In this document: positions 18,456-26,432 of the stretch, in pieces | Position numbering within the stretch: the first letter of the stretch is position 1 | Layout: the number at the start of each line of letters is the position of its first letter | NCBI GenBank assembly: GCA_023657425.1 | Contig: JAGTJW010000002.1 | Location: forward strand, 858,431-922,430 | From: Ideonella sp. WA131b | GTDB taxonomy: Bacteria > Pseudomonadota > Gammaproteobacteria > Burkholderiales > Burkholderiaceae_C | Direction of reading: 5' to 3' | Length of the DNA: 64,000 bases | Notes under the pieces: generated by a model | Told to the model about the DNA's origin: nothing | Seen by the model: only the letters and a program-made list of their open reading frames with translations | Databases searched by the model: none | Position numbers and translations under genes: made by a program

Positions 18456-18790
18456 CGAGCTCCCTGCTCACCGCCGACAAGGTGGACCCGAAGTCCTTCC
18501 GCAGCTTCGCCGAGTTCTACCCCTTCTAGCTGGGCGAGCACTCGAACCGCACCTGCCGCCGCCTGCACTTCCTGGGCAGCTCGCTGGCGCTGGCCTGCCT
18601 GGCGCTGGTGTTCGCCACCGGCAGCCTGGCCTGGCTGCTGGCGGGCCTCTTGTGCGGCTATGGCTGCGCCTGGCTGGGCCACTTCGGCTTCGAGAAGAAC
18701 AAGCCCGCCAGCTTCAGCCGCCCGCTGTACAGCTTCATGGGCGACTGGGTGATGTTCAAGGACCTGCTGACCGGGCGCATCCCGCTCTGA
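18452..18790 (+). pseudogene. Mpo1-like (DUF962) membrane protein with an internal stop codon
   Basis: The 113-codon frame begins with the ATG overlapping the hydrolase stop (ATGA) and reads FRSFAEFYPF, then TAG at 18527-18529, then LGEHSNRTCRRLHFLGSSLA and two membrane segments, ending KDLLTGRIPL. In family members the stop position is a tyrosine within EFYPYYLGEH, so a Tyr codon has changed to TAG. The rest of the frame is intact. It is either a nonsense-mutated gene, a read-through case or a sequencing error. Relatives are small membrane proteins linked in yeast to fatty-acid alpha-oxidation; the bacterial role is unclear. Confidence 0.85.
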
Positions 18791-18866
18791 ACGGGCAGCC
18801 CGTGCCGGGTGCCTGTGCCCGTCGCGGACCGGCCCCGACCGCCACCGTGTGGGCGGCCGTGCTGCG

Positions 18867-20129
18867 TCACGGCGCCAAGGCCTCGGCCAAGGTCATCCTC
18901 GCCAACACGCTGCGCCGGAAGAAGCCACCGCTGGCCGCGCCCGGCTGCAGCAGCGTTTCGCGCACCAGCGGCTCCAGCGGGGTCGCCGCAGGATCGACCA
19001 GCAACACGTGGCGAGGGGCATCACCCTCGTCCAGGCGTCGCACCCAGTCCAGCCGCGCCAGCAGATCGAGCAGCGGCTCGATCTGCAGCGCATCGGTGCG
19101 CAGGGTCTCGGCCAGGGCCGCCAGGCTCAGGCCGTGCCCGGGCCCGTCTCGGGCCGCCTGCAGACGCGCCAGCACGGCCAGGGCGAGCTCGAAGCGCCAG
19201 CCCGGCACGGCAGGCCGCAAACCCACCCGCATCGACAAGCTGGGCGCGTACGCCGCGATCACCGCCCCCAGCAGCACGATCACCCACACCAGGTAGACCC
19301 ACAGCAGCAGGATCGGCACCGCCGCGAAGGTGCCGTACACCGCGCTGTAGCCGGGCACGCTGTCGAGGTACCAGGCGAGCAGCCGCTTGGCAACCTCGAA
19401 GGCCAGCGACACAAAGACACCCCCGGCCAGCGCGTGGCGCCAGCGCACCGCGGTGTTGGGCACGTAGTGATACAGCCCGGCCGCGGCCAGAGCCAGCACG
19501 CCGAACTGCAGCAGCTCCAGCAGCAGCGACACGCCGCCGGGGAGCGCCGCCACCCAGCCCCGAGAAGCCGAGACGGCCAGCGACGTGGCCGTCAGGCTCA
19601 TGCCCAGCGCCAGAGGGCCCAGGGTGATGGCCGCCCAGTACACCAGCACGCGCTGCCCCAGCGACCGCGGCTTGCGAACGCGCCAGATGGCATTGAGCGT
19701 GCGGTCGATGGTGAGCAGCAGCGCCAGCGCCGTCACCACCAGCAGCGCCAGGCCCAGTGCACCCATGCCGCGGGCTTTGGCGGCGAAGTCGGTCAGGCCG
19801 CGCAGAACCGGCCGCGCGATGCCGTCGGGCACGAGGTTCTTGAGGAAGTAGTCCTGCAACGCGCGCTCGAAGCCGGCGAACATCGGGAACACCGTGAAGG
19901 CGGCGAGCATCACCGTCACCAGCGGCACCAGCGCGATCAGCGTCGTGAAGGTCAGGCTGCCGGCCGTCAGGCCCAGGCGGTCGTCCTTGAATCGGCGCGC
20001 CAGCACGCGCAGCGTCTCCTGCCAGGGCCAGCGGCGGAGGGTGTCGGGCAACTCCAGCGCAAGGTCGGCGGCCGTGGCCGCCACGCTGCCGCTGGGGCTC
20101 GGGGGGTTTGCCGGCGGGGGCATGGGCAT
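18867..20129 (-). CDS. YihY/virulence factor BrkB family inner-membrane protein
   Basis: A 420-residue membrane protein of the YihY family, once misassigned as RNase BN. It has about six transmembrane segments between residues 45 and 300, with family motifs RFKDDRLGLTAGSLTFTTLIAL near the first and VYGTFAAVPILLLWVYLVW near the last. A C-terminal cytoplasmic extension of about 100 residues resembles a winged-helix fold ([32 protein letters not shown]) seen in some family members. The start is chosen at the ATG at 20129; a longer frame would overlap the divergent gene. Function uncertain. Confidence 0.88.
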   Translation of the reverse strand: MPMPPPANPPSPSGSVAATAADLALELPDTLRRWPWQETLRVLARRFKDDRLGLTAGSLTFTTLIALVPLVTVMLAAFTVFPMFAGFERALQDYFLKNLVPDGIARPVLRGLTDFAAKARGMGALGLALLVVTALALLLTIDRTLNAIWRVRKPRSLGQRVLVYWAAITLGPLALGMSLTATSLAVSASRGWVAALPGGVSLLLELLQFGVLALAAAGLYHYVPNTAVRWRHALAGGVFVSLAFEVAKRLLAWYLDSVPGYSAVYGTFAAVPILLLWVYLVWVIVLLGAVIAAYAPSLSMRVGLRPAVPGWRFELALAVLARLQAARDGPGHGLSLAALAETLRTDALQIEPLLDLLARLDWVRRLDEGDAPRHVLLVDPAATPLEPLVRETLLQPGAASGGFFRRSVLARMTLAEALAP

Positions 20130-20146
20130 GCTGACTATGATGCCGC

Positions 20147-20581
20147 ATGACCCGTGCGCACCCCTCCGAAGACGCCGCCGACGGCAGCAGCACCGCGGCG
20201 CCGATGCCACCCGACCCGGCCGTCCGGCGGGCGCGCGACATCGCGCTGGCCTCCGTGCTGGGCCTGGTGGCCGTGGGCCTGGCCTGGGAGCTGTGGCTCG
20301 CGCCCACCGGCAGCGGCACCTGGGCCATCAAGGTGCTGCCACTCTTGTTCTGCCTGGGCGGGCTGCTGCGCCACCGGCTCTATACCTTTCGCTGGCTCAG
20401 CCTGCTCGTCTGGCTCTACGCCTTGGAGGCGATCACCCGCGGCGTCACCGAGAGCGGTGTCTCGCAGGCCCTGGCGCTGGTGCAGCTGGCGCTGTCCCTG
20501 GTGCTGTTCACGGCCTGCGCCATGTACGTGCGCTGGCGGCTGCGCAAGGGTCGCCGCCTCGAGCCCACTGCGGCGCCGTGA
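20147..20581 (+). CDS. DUF2069 membrane protein
   Basis: A 144-residue small inner-membrane protein with four predicted helices (about residues 30-48, 57-72, 77-95, 104-125). The central AIKVLPLLFCLGGLLRHRLYTFRWLSLL matches DUF2069 (PF09842) in pattern. It is divergent from the yihY-type gene with only 17 bp between start codons, and it overlaps the following oxidase gene by GTGA, implying translational coupling. No Shine-Dalgarno stretch precedes its ATG. Function unknown. Confidence 0.82.
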   Translation: MTRAHPSEDAADGSSTAAPMPPDPAVRRARDIALASVLGLVAVGLAWELWLAPTGSGTWAIKVLPLLFCLGGLLRHRLYTFRWLSLLVWLYALEAITRGVTESGVSQALALVQLALSLVLFTACAMYVRWRLRKGRRLEPTAAP

Positions 20582-22008
20582 CCCCGGACTCGGCCGCCGA
20601 CGCCCTGCTGCCGGCGCTGCGCGCCGCCGTCGGCGAGACACAGGTGCTGGCGGCCGGCGATGGCACCGACCTCACCGCCTGGGAGCAGGACTGGCGCCGC
20701 CGCTGGCGAGGCCGCGCGCGGGCCGTCGTGCGCCCGGGCAGCACGGCCGAGGTGGCGGCCGTCGTGCGCGCCTGCGCCGCCCACGGCGCGGCCCTCGTGC
20801 CGCAGGGCGGCAACACCGGGCTGGTAGGGGGCGGCGTGCCCGACACCAGCGGCACACAGGTGCTGCTCAGCCTGCAGCGCCTGAACCGCCTGCGGGCACT
20901 CGACGTGACCAACCTCACGCTCACGGCAGAGGCGGGCTGCGTCTTGCAGGTGCTGCAGCAGGCGGCAGAGGCGCGCGGCCTGCTGCTGCCGCTGAGCCTG
21001 GCGGCCGAAGGCAGCTGCACGCTCGGTGGCAACCTCGCCACCAACGCCGGCGGCACGCAGGTGCTGCGCTGGGGCAATGCGCGCGAGCTCTGCCTGGGGC
21101 TGGAGGTCGTCACCGCCCAGGGCGAGGTCTGGGACGGGCTGTCGGGGCTGCGCAAGGACAACACCGGCTACGACCTGCGCGACCTCTTCGTGGGCAGCGA
21201 AGGCACCTTGGGCGTGATCACCGCCGCCACGGTGAAGCTGGCACCGCAGCCCGCCGCCGTGACCACTGCCCTGGCCGCCTGCGCGACGCTGGACGACTGC
21301 GTGGCGCTGCTGAACCTGGCGCGTGCGCGCCTGGGCCCGGGCCTCACGGGCTTCGAGGTGATGAGCCGCTTCGCGCTCGATCTGGTGGCCCGGCACTTTC
21401 CGGCCCTGCCGCGCCCGCTGCCGGGCGCCCCGTGGACGGTGCTGCTGGAGCAGAGCGACGTCGAGGGCGAGGCCCCGGCACGGGCGCGCTTCGCGCGGCT
21501 GCTGGAGGCCGCACTCGAGGCCGGCGTGGTCTCCAATGCCGCGGTGGCCGAGAGCCTGGCGCAAAGCCGCGCGCTGTGGCATCTGCGCGAGTCGATCCCG
21601 CTGGCGCAGGCCGAAGAAGGCCTCAACATCAAGCACGACATCGCCCTGCCGGTGTCGGCCATTCCCCGCTTCTGCGCGCGCACCGACGCGCTCTTGCAAG
21701 AGCGCTGGCCGGGGGTGCAGCTGGTCAACTTCGGCCACCTGGGCGACGGCAACCTGCACTACAACGTGCAGGCGCCGTCTGGCGACGACGGCCGGCGCTT
21801 CCTCGCCGAACACGAGCACGCCGTCAACCAGGTGGTGTTCGACAGCGTGGCGCGGGAGGGGGGCTCGTTCTCGGCCGAGCACGGCATCGGCGCGCTCAAG
21901 CGCGACGAGCTCGCGGTGCGCAAGCACCCCGTGGCCTTGGGCCTGATGCGCGCCATCAAGCAGGCGCTCGACCCGCAGGGGCTGATGAACCCGGGGCGCG
22001 TGCTCTGA
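20578..22008 (+). CDS. FAD-binding oxidase, GlcD / D-2-hydroxyglutarate dehydrogenase type
   Basis: A 476-residue flavoprotein of the PCMH-type FAD-binding fold. The N-terminal FAD_binding_4 domain has VPQGGNTGLVGGGVP (about 78-93) and CTLGGNLATNAGG; the C-terminal FAD-oxidase_C domain ends EHGIGALKRDELA and LMNPGRVL. The segment NFGHLGDGNLHYNV carries the metal/flavin-contact histidines of D-2-hydroxyacid dehydrogenases. GTG at 20578 is the start, overlapping the DUF2069 stop codon. Probable substrates are D-2-hydroxyglutarate, D-lactate or glycolate; electrons go to an unknown carrier. No GlcE/GlcF genes are adjacent, favouring a stand-alone D-2-hydroxyglutarate dehydrogenase-like enzyme. 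Confidence 0.88.
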   Translation: MTPDSAADALLPALRAAVGETQVLAAGDGTDLTAWEQDWRRRWRGRARAVVRPGSTAEVAAVVRACAAHGAALVPQGGNTGLVGGGVPDTSGTQVLLSLQRLNRLRALDVTNLTLTAEAGCVLQVLQQAAEARGLLLPLSLAAEGSCTLGGNLATNAGGTQVLRWGNARELCLGLEVVTAQGEVWDGLSGLRKDNTGYDLRDLFVGSEGTLGVITAATVKLAPQPAAVTTALAACATLDDCVALLNLARARLGPGLTGFEVMSRFALDLVARHFPALPRPLPGAPWTVLLEQSDVEGEAPARARFARLLEAALEAGVVSNAAVAESLAQSRALWHLRESIPLAQAEEGLNIKHDIALPVSAIPRFCARTDALLQERWPGVQLVNFGHLGDGNLHYNVQAPSGDDGRRFLAEHEHAVNQVVFDSVAREGGSFSAEHGIGALKRDELAVRKHPVALGLMRAIKQALDPQGLMNPGRVL

Positions 22009-22021
22009 CGCCGCCCCGGCG

Positions 22022-22474
22022 CTATTGCACCGGCCCCTTCATCGCCGCCGGCACCGGGATCGCGACGGTCTCGATGCCCTCGTCGCGCAAGGCCTCCCGC
22101 TCCTCGGGCGTGGCGCGGCCGCGGATGCCGCGCTGGGCTGCTTCGCCGTAGTGGATGCGGCGTGCCTCCTCGGCAAAACGCTCGCCGACGTCCTCGGTGC
22201 GGTCAACCAGCTCCCGCACGGCCTGCAACCAGGCGCCCTGCAGGTCGGCCGGGCGCGTGACGGTGGTCTCGGCACTGGCCGCAGCCGGCGCGGGCGGCGC
22301 CGTGGCGCCCGACAGGTTCAAGCGTGGCGCCGAAGGCCGCCGGGTGATGGTGGTGTCATCGCACACGGGGCAGGCCACCAGTCCGCGCGCCAGCTGGGTC
22401 TGGAATTCGTCGTCGGAGCCGAACCAGCCTTCAAACGCATGGTCGTGGCGGCAGCACAGATCGAGGACCTTCAT
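22022..22474 (-). CDS. DUF1178 family protein
   Basis: A 150-residue protein matching DUF1178: it starts MKVLDLCCRHDHAFEGWFGS and has CPVC about 25 residues on, giving a Cys/His set (CC...H...CPVC) that looks like a small zinc-ribbon. The rest is charged and helical (TEDVGERFAEEARRIHYGEA, GIRGRATPEEREALRDEGI), the latter being a well conserved family block. It is the last gene of a minus-strand set downstream of nuoN (DUF2818, NUDIX, DUF1178). Function unknown. Confidence 0.85.
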   Translation of the reverse strand: MKVLDLCCRHDHAFEGWFGSDDEFQTQLARGLVACPVCDDTTITRRPSAPRLNLSGATAPPAPAAASAETTVTRPADLQGAWLQAVRELVDRTEDVGERFAEEARRIHYGEAAQRGIRGRATPEEREALRDEGIETVAIPVPAAMKGPVQ

Positions 22475-22481
22475 CGTGCCG

Positions 22482-23093
22482 TCATGCTACGTCGCGCGCC
22501 TCGGCTTCGCTCGCCCAGGACCATGCTCGATGCCCGGTCAATGCCGCCTGCAGCCAATGCAGCCCGACCAGGGTCTTGACGTCGGTGAGTTCGCCTCGCG
22601 CATCGAGCGCGGCCAGCGCCGACAGGGGCATCGTCACCGTTTCGACGAATTCGCCGGCATCGGGCTGCGCCGGCCCGGGCACGAGACCGCGGGCAAACCA
22701 CAGCGCGATGCCCTCGCTGCTGTAGGCGGCGGCATTGTGGATCCAGCCGGCCCAGGCCCACTCACGGGCCGTGAAGCCGGTCTCCTCGAGCAGTTCGCGG
22801 CGGGCGCAGGCGATGGTGGCTTCCCCGGCATCGCGTTTGCCTGCCGGCCATTCGAGCAAGACACGGTCTATGGGGTAGCGGTGCTGACGCACCAGCACGA
22901 CGGCAGGATCGGCGCCGTCGTCCAGCAGGGGAATCACCGCCACGGCGCCCGGATGCCGGATGTACTCCCGCGTGGCGGTGGATCCATCGGGCAGGCGCAC
23001 GGTGTCTCGGCAAACCCTGAGAAACCCCCCGGACAGCAGCGTTTCGCCCGCGAGCCTGGCTTCGCGCAGATGCGCGTCGGCGGGCGCTGCCAT
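22482..23093 (-). CDS. NUDIX hydrolase, ADP-ribose pyrophosphatase-like
   Basis: A 203-residue NUDIX enzyme that cleaves nucleoside diphosphate-X substrates. The full NUDIX box is present from GKRDAGE to LLEETGF (pattern G-x5-E-x7-REL-x-EE-x-G), with the magnesium-binding REL/EE residues intact. Upstream, VLVRQHRYPIDRVLLEWPAG is typical of ADP-ribose pyrophosphatases. The ATG at 23093 is chosen because upstream codons in the frame run into DUF2818. It is 7 bp after DUF2818 and 7 bp before DUF1178, so all three are likely co-transcribed as an extension of the nuo operon. Confidence 0.92.
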   Translation of the reverse strand: MAAPADAHLREARLAGETLLSGGFLRVCRDTVRLPDGSTATREYIRHPGAVAVIPLLDDGADPAVVLVRQHRYPIDRVLLEWPAGKRDAGEATIACARRELLEETGFTAREWAWAGWIHNAAAYSSEGIALWFARGLVPGPAQPDAGEFVETVTMPLSALAALDARGELTDVKTLVGLHWLQAALTGHRAWSWASEAEARDVA

Positions 23094-23100
23094 CGGCCGC

Positions 23101-23421
23101 TCAGGCGTCGGCTGCGGCGCCCCGGTGGCCACGGCGCAGGTAGCGCCAGACGAAGCCCGGCGACGCGAAGGTGAGGAACAGCGCACCCATGGTGACGTAG
23201 AACTGCCAGCCCTGAACATGGCGCCGCCCGATGCGGTCCTCGACCAGCCAGCCCAGGCCCAGGACGACGCCGTAGAGCAGGAGCAGTTCGAGCAGCCGCC
23301 AGCCCAGCACCTTGGGATTGCGGCGCGGGCCGACGATGAACAGGCGCTCGTTGACGAAGGGCAGGTTCGCCAGGACCAAGGCCCCGAGGACGACGGCCCA
23401 GACTTCGGCGGCGTGGTTCAC
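23101..23421 (-). CDS. DUF2818 membrane protein
   Basis: A 106-residue protein with about three hydrophobic segments (residues 7-22, 43-60, 75-92), beginning NHAAEVWAVVLGALVLANLPFVNERLF and ending in a basic tail. The pattern fits DUF2818, found next to nuoN in betaproteobacteria. It starts 10 bp after the nuoN stop. Its placement suggests a role tied to complex I assembly or activity, but that is inference from context only. Confidence 0.85.
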   Translation of the reverse strand: MNHAAEVWAVVLGALVLANLPFVNERLFIVGPRRNPKVLGWRLLELLLLYGVVLGLGWLVEDRIGRRHVQGWQFYVTMGALFLTFASPGFVWRYLRRGHRGAAADA

Positions 23422-23431
23422 GAGGGCGCGG

Positions 23432-24910
23432 TCAGCTCAGCGTACGCTGGATGGCGTCGCGGCACAGCGCCATCAGCCCACCCGAAAACAGGCCGAACAC
23501 CAGCACCGCGGCCCCGTTGAGCGCCAGCAGCGCCGTCACGCCCTGGCCCTGCGGGGGCACGGCGCCCAGGTTGGGGGGGTCAAACCACATGACCTTGACG
23601 ACGCGCAGGTAGTAGAAGGCGCCGATCAGCGAGAACAGCACCGCCACCACCGCCAGCACGATGTAGAGCATGACGTTGGTGGTGACCAGGGCCTGGATGA
23701 CGCTGAGCTTGGCGAAGAACCCGATCATCGGCGGCACGCCCGCCAACGAGAACATGAACACCGTCATCACCCCAGCCATCCAGGGCGAGCGCCTGGCCAG
23801 ACCGGAGAGGTCGGCCACCTGCTCGCTCTCGAAGCCCTGGCGCGACAGCAGCATGATCAGGCCGAAGGTCCCCAGCGTGGTGAGCACGTAGCTCACGAGG
23901 TAGAACATGGCCGAGCTGTACGCGTTGGCCGCCGACAGCGTGTTGCCGCTCACCACGCCGGCACTCAGGCCCAGCACGATGAAGCCCATCTGCGCAATCG
24001 TGCTGTAGGCCAGCATGCGCTTCAGGTTGCTCTGCGCGATGGCCGCGATGTTGCCCACCGCCAGGCTGGCCACCGCGAGCACGATGAACATCTGCTGCCA
24101 GTCCACCGCCAGGCCCAGCATGCCCTCGACGAGCAGCCGGATGGTGATGGCGAAGGCCGCGAACTTGGGCGCGCCGCCGATCAGCAGCGTGACCGCCGTC
24201 GGGGCGCCCTGGTAGACGTCGGGCACCCACATGTGGAAGGGCGCGGCGCCCAGCTTGAACGCCAGCCCTGCCACCACGAAGACGGTGCCGAACACCAGCA
24301 CCTCCTTGTTGATGCCGCCGGCAGCGATGCGCTCGAACACCTTCGGGATCTCGAGCGTGCCGGTGGCACCGTACATCATGCTCAGACCGTAGAGGAGGAA
24401 GCCGCTCGCGAGCGCGCCCAGCACGAAGTACTTCATCGCCGCTTCGGTGCTGAGGGCATGGTCGCGCCGCAGCGCCACCAACGCATACAGACTCAGGCTC
24501 ATCAGCTCCAGGCCCAGGTACACGACGAGGAAGTTGTTCGCCGAGCACATGACGGCAATGCCCAGCAGCGCGAACAGCGTGAGGGTGAAGAACTCGCCCT
24601 TGAGCATGTCTCGCGCAGCCAGCGTGGGGCGTGCGTAGGCCAGCGTGATCATCACCGCGATGGCCGCGAAGAAGGCCAGCAGGTGGCCCATGGGATCGAC
24701 CACCACCATCTGGCCCATGCCGTACTCGGTGCGGCCATCCTGCAGCGCCTCGAGGTGCAGCAGTGCAAAAGCCGCGATCGAGGCCTGAGTCAGCCAGAAG
24801 GTGGTGCCGCGGGTGGGATGCCGGGAGAAGAGGTCGACCAGCAGCACAGCGCAGGCGGCCACCAGCAGCACGATCTCGGGCAGGACGACGGTCCAGTTCA
24901 TCGCGTTCAT
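23432..24910 (-). CDS. nuoN: NADH-quinone oxidoreductase subunit N
   Basis: The 492-residue antiporter-like subunit NuoN of complex I, one of three membrane subunits that move protons. About 14 membrane helices; the family core includes YLGLELMSLSLYALVAL with the conserved glutamate, FKLGAAPFHMWVPDVYQGAP with lysine, and IAQSNLKRMLAYSTIAQMGF with the central lysine. It is the last nuo gene, 7 bp after nuoM. Minus strand, like the whole operon. Confidence 0.97.
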   Translation of the reverse strand: MNAMNWTVVLPEIVLLVAACAVLLVDLFSRHPTRGTTFWLTQASIAAFALLHLEALQDGRTEYGMGQMVVVDPMGHLLAFFAAIAVMITLAYARPTLAARDMLKGEFFTLTLFALLGIAVMCSANNFLVVYLGLELMSLSLYALVALRRDHALSTEAAMKYFVLGALASGFLLYGLSMMYGATGTLEIPKVFERIAAGGINKEVLVFGTVFVVAGLAFKLGAAPFHMWVPDVYQGAPTAVTLLIGGAPKFAAFAITIRLLVEGMLGLAVDWQQMFIVLAVASLAVGNIAAIAQSNLKRMLAYSTIAQMGFIVLGLSAGVVSGNTLSAANAYSSAMFYLVSYVLTTLGTFGLIMLLSRQGFESEQVADLSGLARRSPWMAGVMTVFMFSLAGVPPMIGFFAKLSVIQALVTTNVMLYIVLAVVAVLFSLIGAFYYLRVVKVMWFDPPNLGAVPPQGQGVTALLALNGAAVLVFGLFSGGLMALCRDAIQRTLS

Positions 24911-24917
24911 GTTCTCG

Positions 24918-26396
24918 TCAGCCCGGGATCTTGGAAACCGCCACGTGGCGCAGCAGCTCGGTGACCGCGGGGTTCATCGCATCGGTCAGGGGCTTGGGGT
25001 ACAGGCCCATCCACAGCACGGCGACGGCGAGGATGGCGAGCATCAGGAACTCGCGGCCGTTGATGTCCTTCAGCACCTTGACGTCGTCGTTGGCGACGTC
25101 GCCGAAGTACACGCGCTTGACCATCCACAGCGTGTAGGCAGCACCGAACACCAGCGTCGTGGCGGCAGCCAGGCCGATCCAGAAGTTGTACTGCACGGCG
25201 CCCAGGATCACCATCCACTCTCCGACGAAGCCGGCGGTGCCCGGCAGGCCGCAGTTGGCCATGGCGAACAGCACCGCGAAGGCCGTGAACACGGGCATGG
25301 TGTTGGCCACGCCGCCGTAGCTGGCGATCTCGCGGCTGTGCACGCGGTCGTAGAGCACGCCGATGCACAGGAACATGGCGCCCGAGACGAAGCCGTGGCT
25401 GATCATCTGCACGATGCCGCCGGCCACGCCGAGCTCGTTGAACATGAAGAAGCCCAGGGTGACGAAGCCCATGTGTGCGATGGAGCTGTAGGCCACGAGC
25501 TTCTTCATGTCCTGCTGCACCAGCGCGACCAGCCCGATGTAGAGCACGGCCACGAGGCTGAGCGTGATGATGAACCAGTCCCACTCGCGCGCGGCGTCGG
25601 GCGCGATCGGCAGGCTGAAGCGCAGGAAGCCATAGGCGCCAAGCTTGAGCATGATGGCCGCCAGCACCACCGAGCCGCCGGTGGGCGCCTCGACGTGGGC
25701 GTCGGGCAGCCAGGTGTGCACCGGCCACATCGGCACCTTCACCGCGAAGGCCGCGAAGAAGGCAAAGAACAGCAGCGTCTGCGCATCCAGCGGCAGCGGC
25801 AGCTTGTACCAGCCAAGGATGTCGAAGCTGCCGCCGCTCTTGAAGTAAAGGTACACCAGCGCGATGAGCATCAGCAACGAGCCGAGCAGCGTATACAGGA
25901 AGAACTTGAAGGCCGCGTAGACGCGGTTGGGCCCACCCCAGACGCCAATGATGATGTACATCGGGATCAGCGTGGCCTCGAAGAAGACGTAGAACAGAAG
26001 GCCGTCGAGCGCCGAGAACACGCCGATCATCAGGCCGCTGAGGATGAGGAAGGCGCCCATGTAGGAGGCCACCCGCTCCTGAATCACTTCCCAGCCAGCG
26101 ATGATCACGATCACGGTGATGAAGGCCGTGAGCGGCACGAACCACAGGCTCAGGCCGTCGACGCCGAGGTGGTAGTGCGCGTTGAAGCGCTCGATCCAAG
26201 GCAGCTTCTCGACGAACTGCATGCCGGCGCCGGTGGTGTCGAAGCCGGCGATCAGCGGCAACGTCACCACGAACGAGGCCACCGCGCCCACCAGCGCGAT
26301 CGCCCTCACCACCCCCGCGTTCTCGTCGCGGCCGACGGCCAGCAGCAGGGCACCGAAGGCCACCGGCAGCCAGATCGCGATACTCAGCAAACCCAT
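24918..26396 (-). CDS. nuoM: NADH-quinone oxidoreductase subunit M
   Basis: The 492-residue antiporter-like subunit NuoM. Recognisable blocks are FFEATLIPMYIIIGVWGG with the conserved TM5 glutamate, AVKVPMWPVHTWLPDAHVEAP with the TM7 lysine, and QQDMKKLVAYSSIAHMGF in the second half. About 14 helices. Gap to nuoL is 36 bp and to nuoN 7 bp. Length and order are normal. Confidence 0.97.
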   Translation of the reverse strand: MGLLSIAIWLPVAFGALLLAVGRDENAGVVRAIALVGAVASFVVTLPLIAGFDTTGAGMQFVEKLPWIERFNAHYHLGVDGLSLWFVPLTAFITVIVIIAGWEVIQERVASYMGAFLILSGLMIGVFSALDGLLFYVFFEATLIPMYIIIGVWGGPNRVYAAFKFFLYTLLGSLLMLIALVYLYFKSGGSFDILGWYKLPLPLDAQTLLFFAFFAAFAVKVPMWPVHTWLPDAHVEAPTGGSVVLAAIMLKLGAYGFLRFSLPIAPDAAREWDWFIITLSLVAVLYIGLVALVQQDMKKLVAYSSIAHMGFVTLGFFMFNELGVAGGIVQMISHGFVSGAMFLCIGVLYDRVHSREIASYGGVANTMPVFTAFAVLFAMANCGLPGTAGFVGEWMVILGAVQYNFWIGLAAATTLVFGAAYTLWMVKRVYFGDVANDDVKVLKDINGREFLMLAILAVAVLWMGLYPKPLTDAMNPAVTELLRHVAVSKIPG

Positions 26397-26432
26397 CTCG
26401 ACGTCCTGTGGTTCTTGTTGTGGCCTGGCGGC

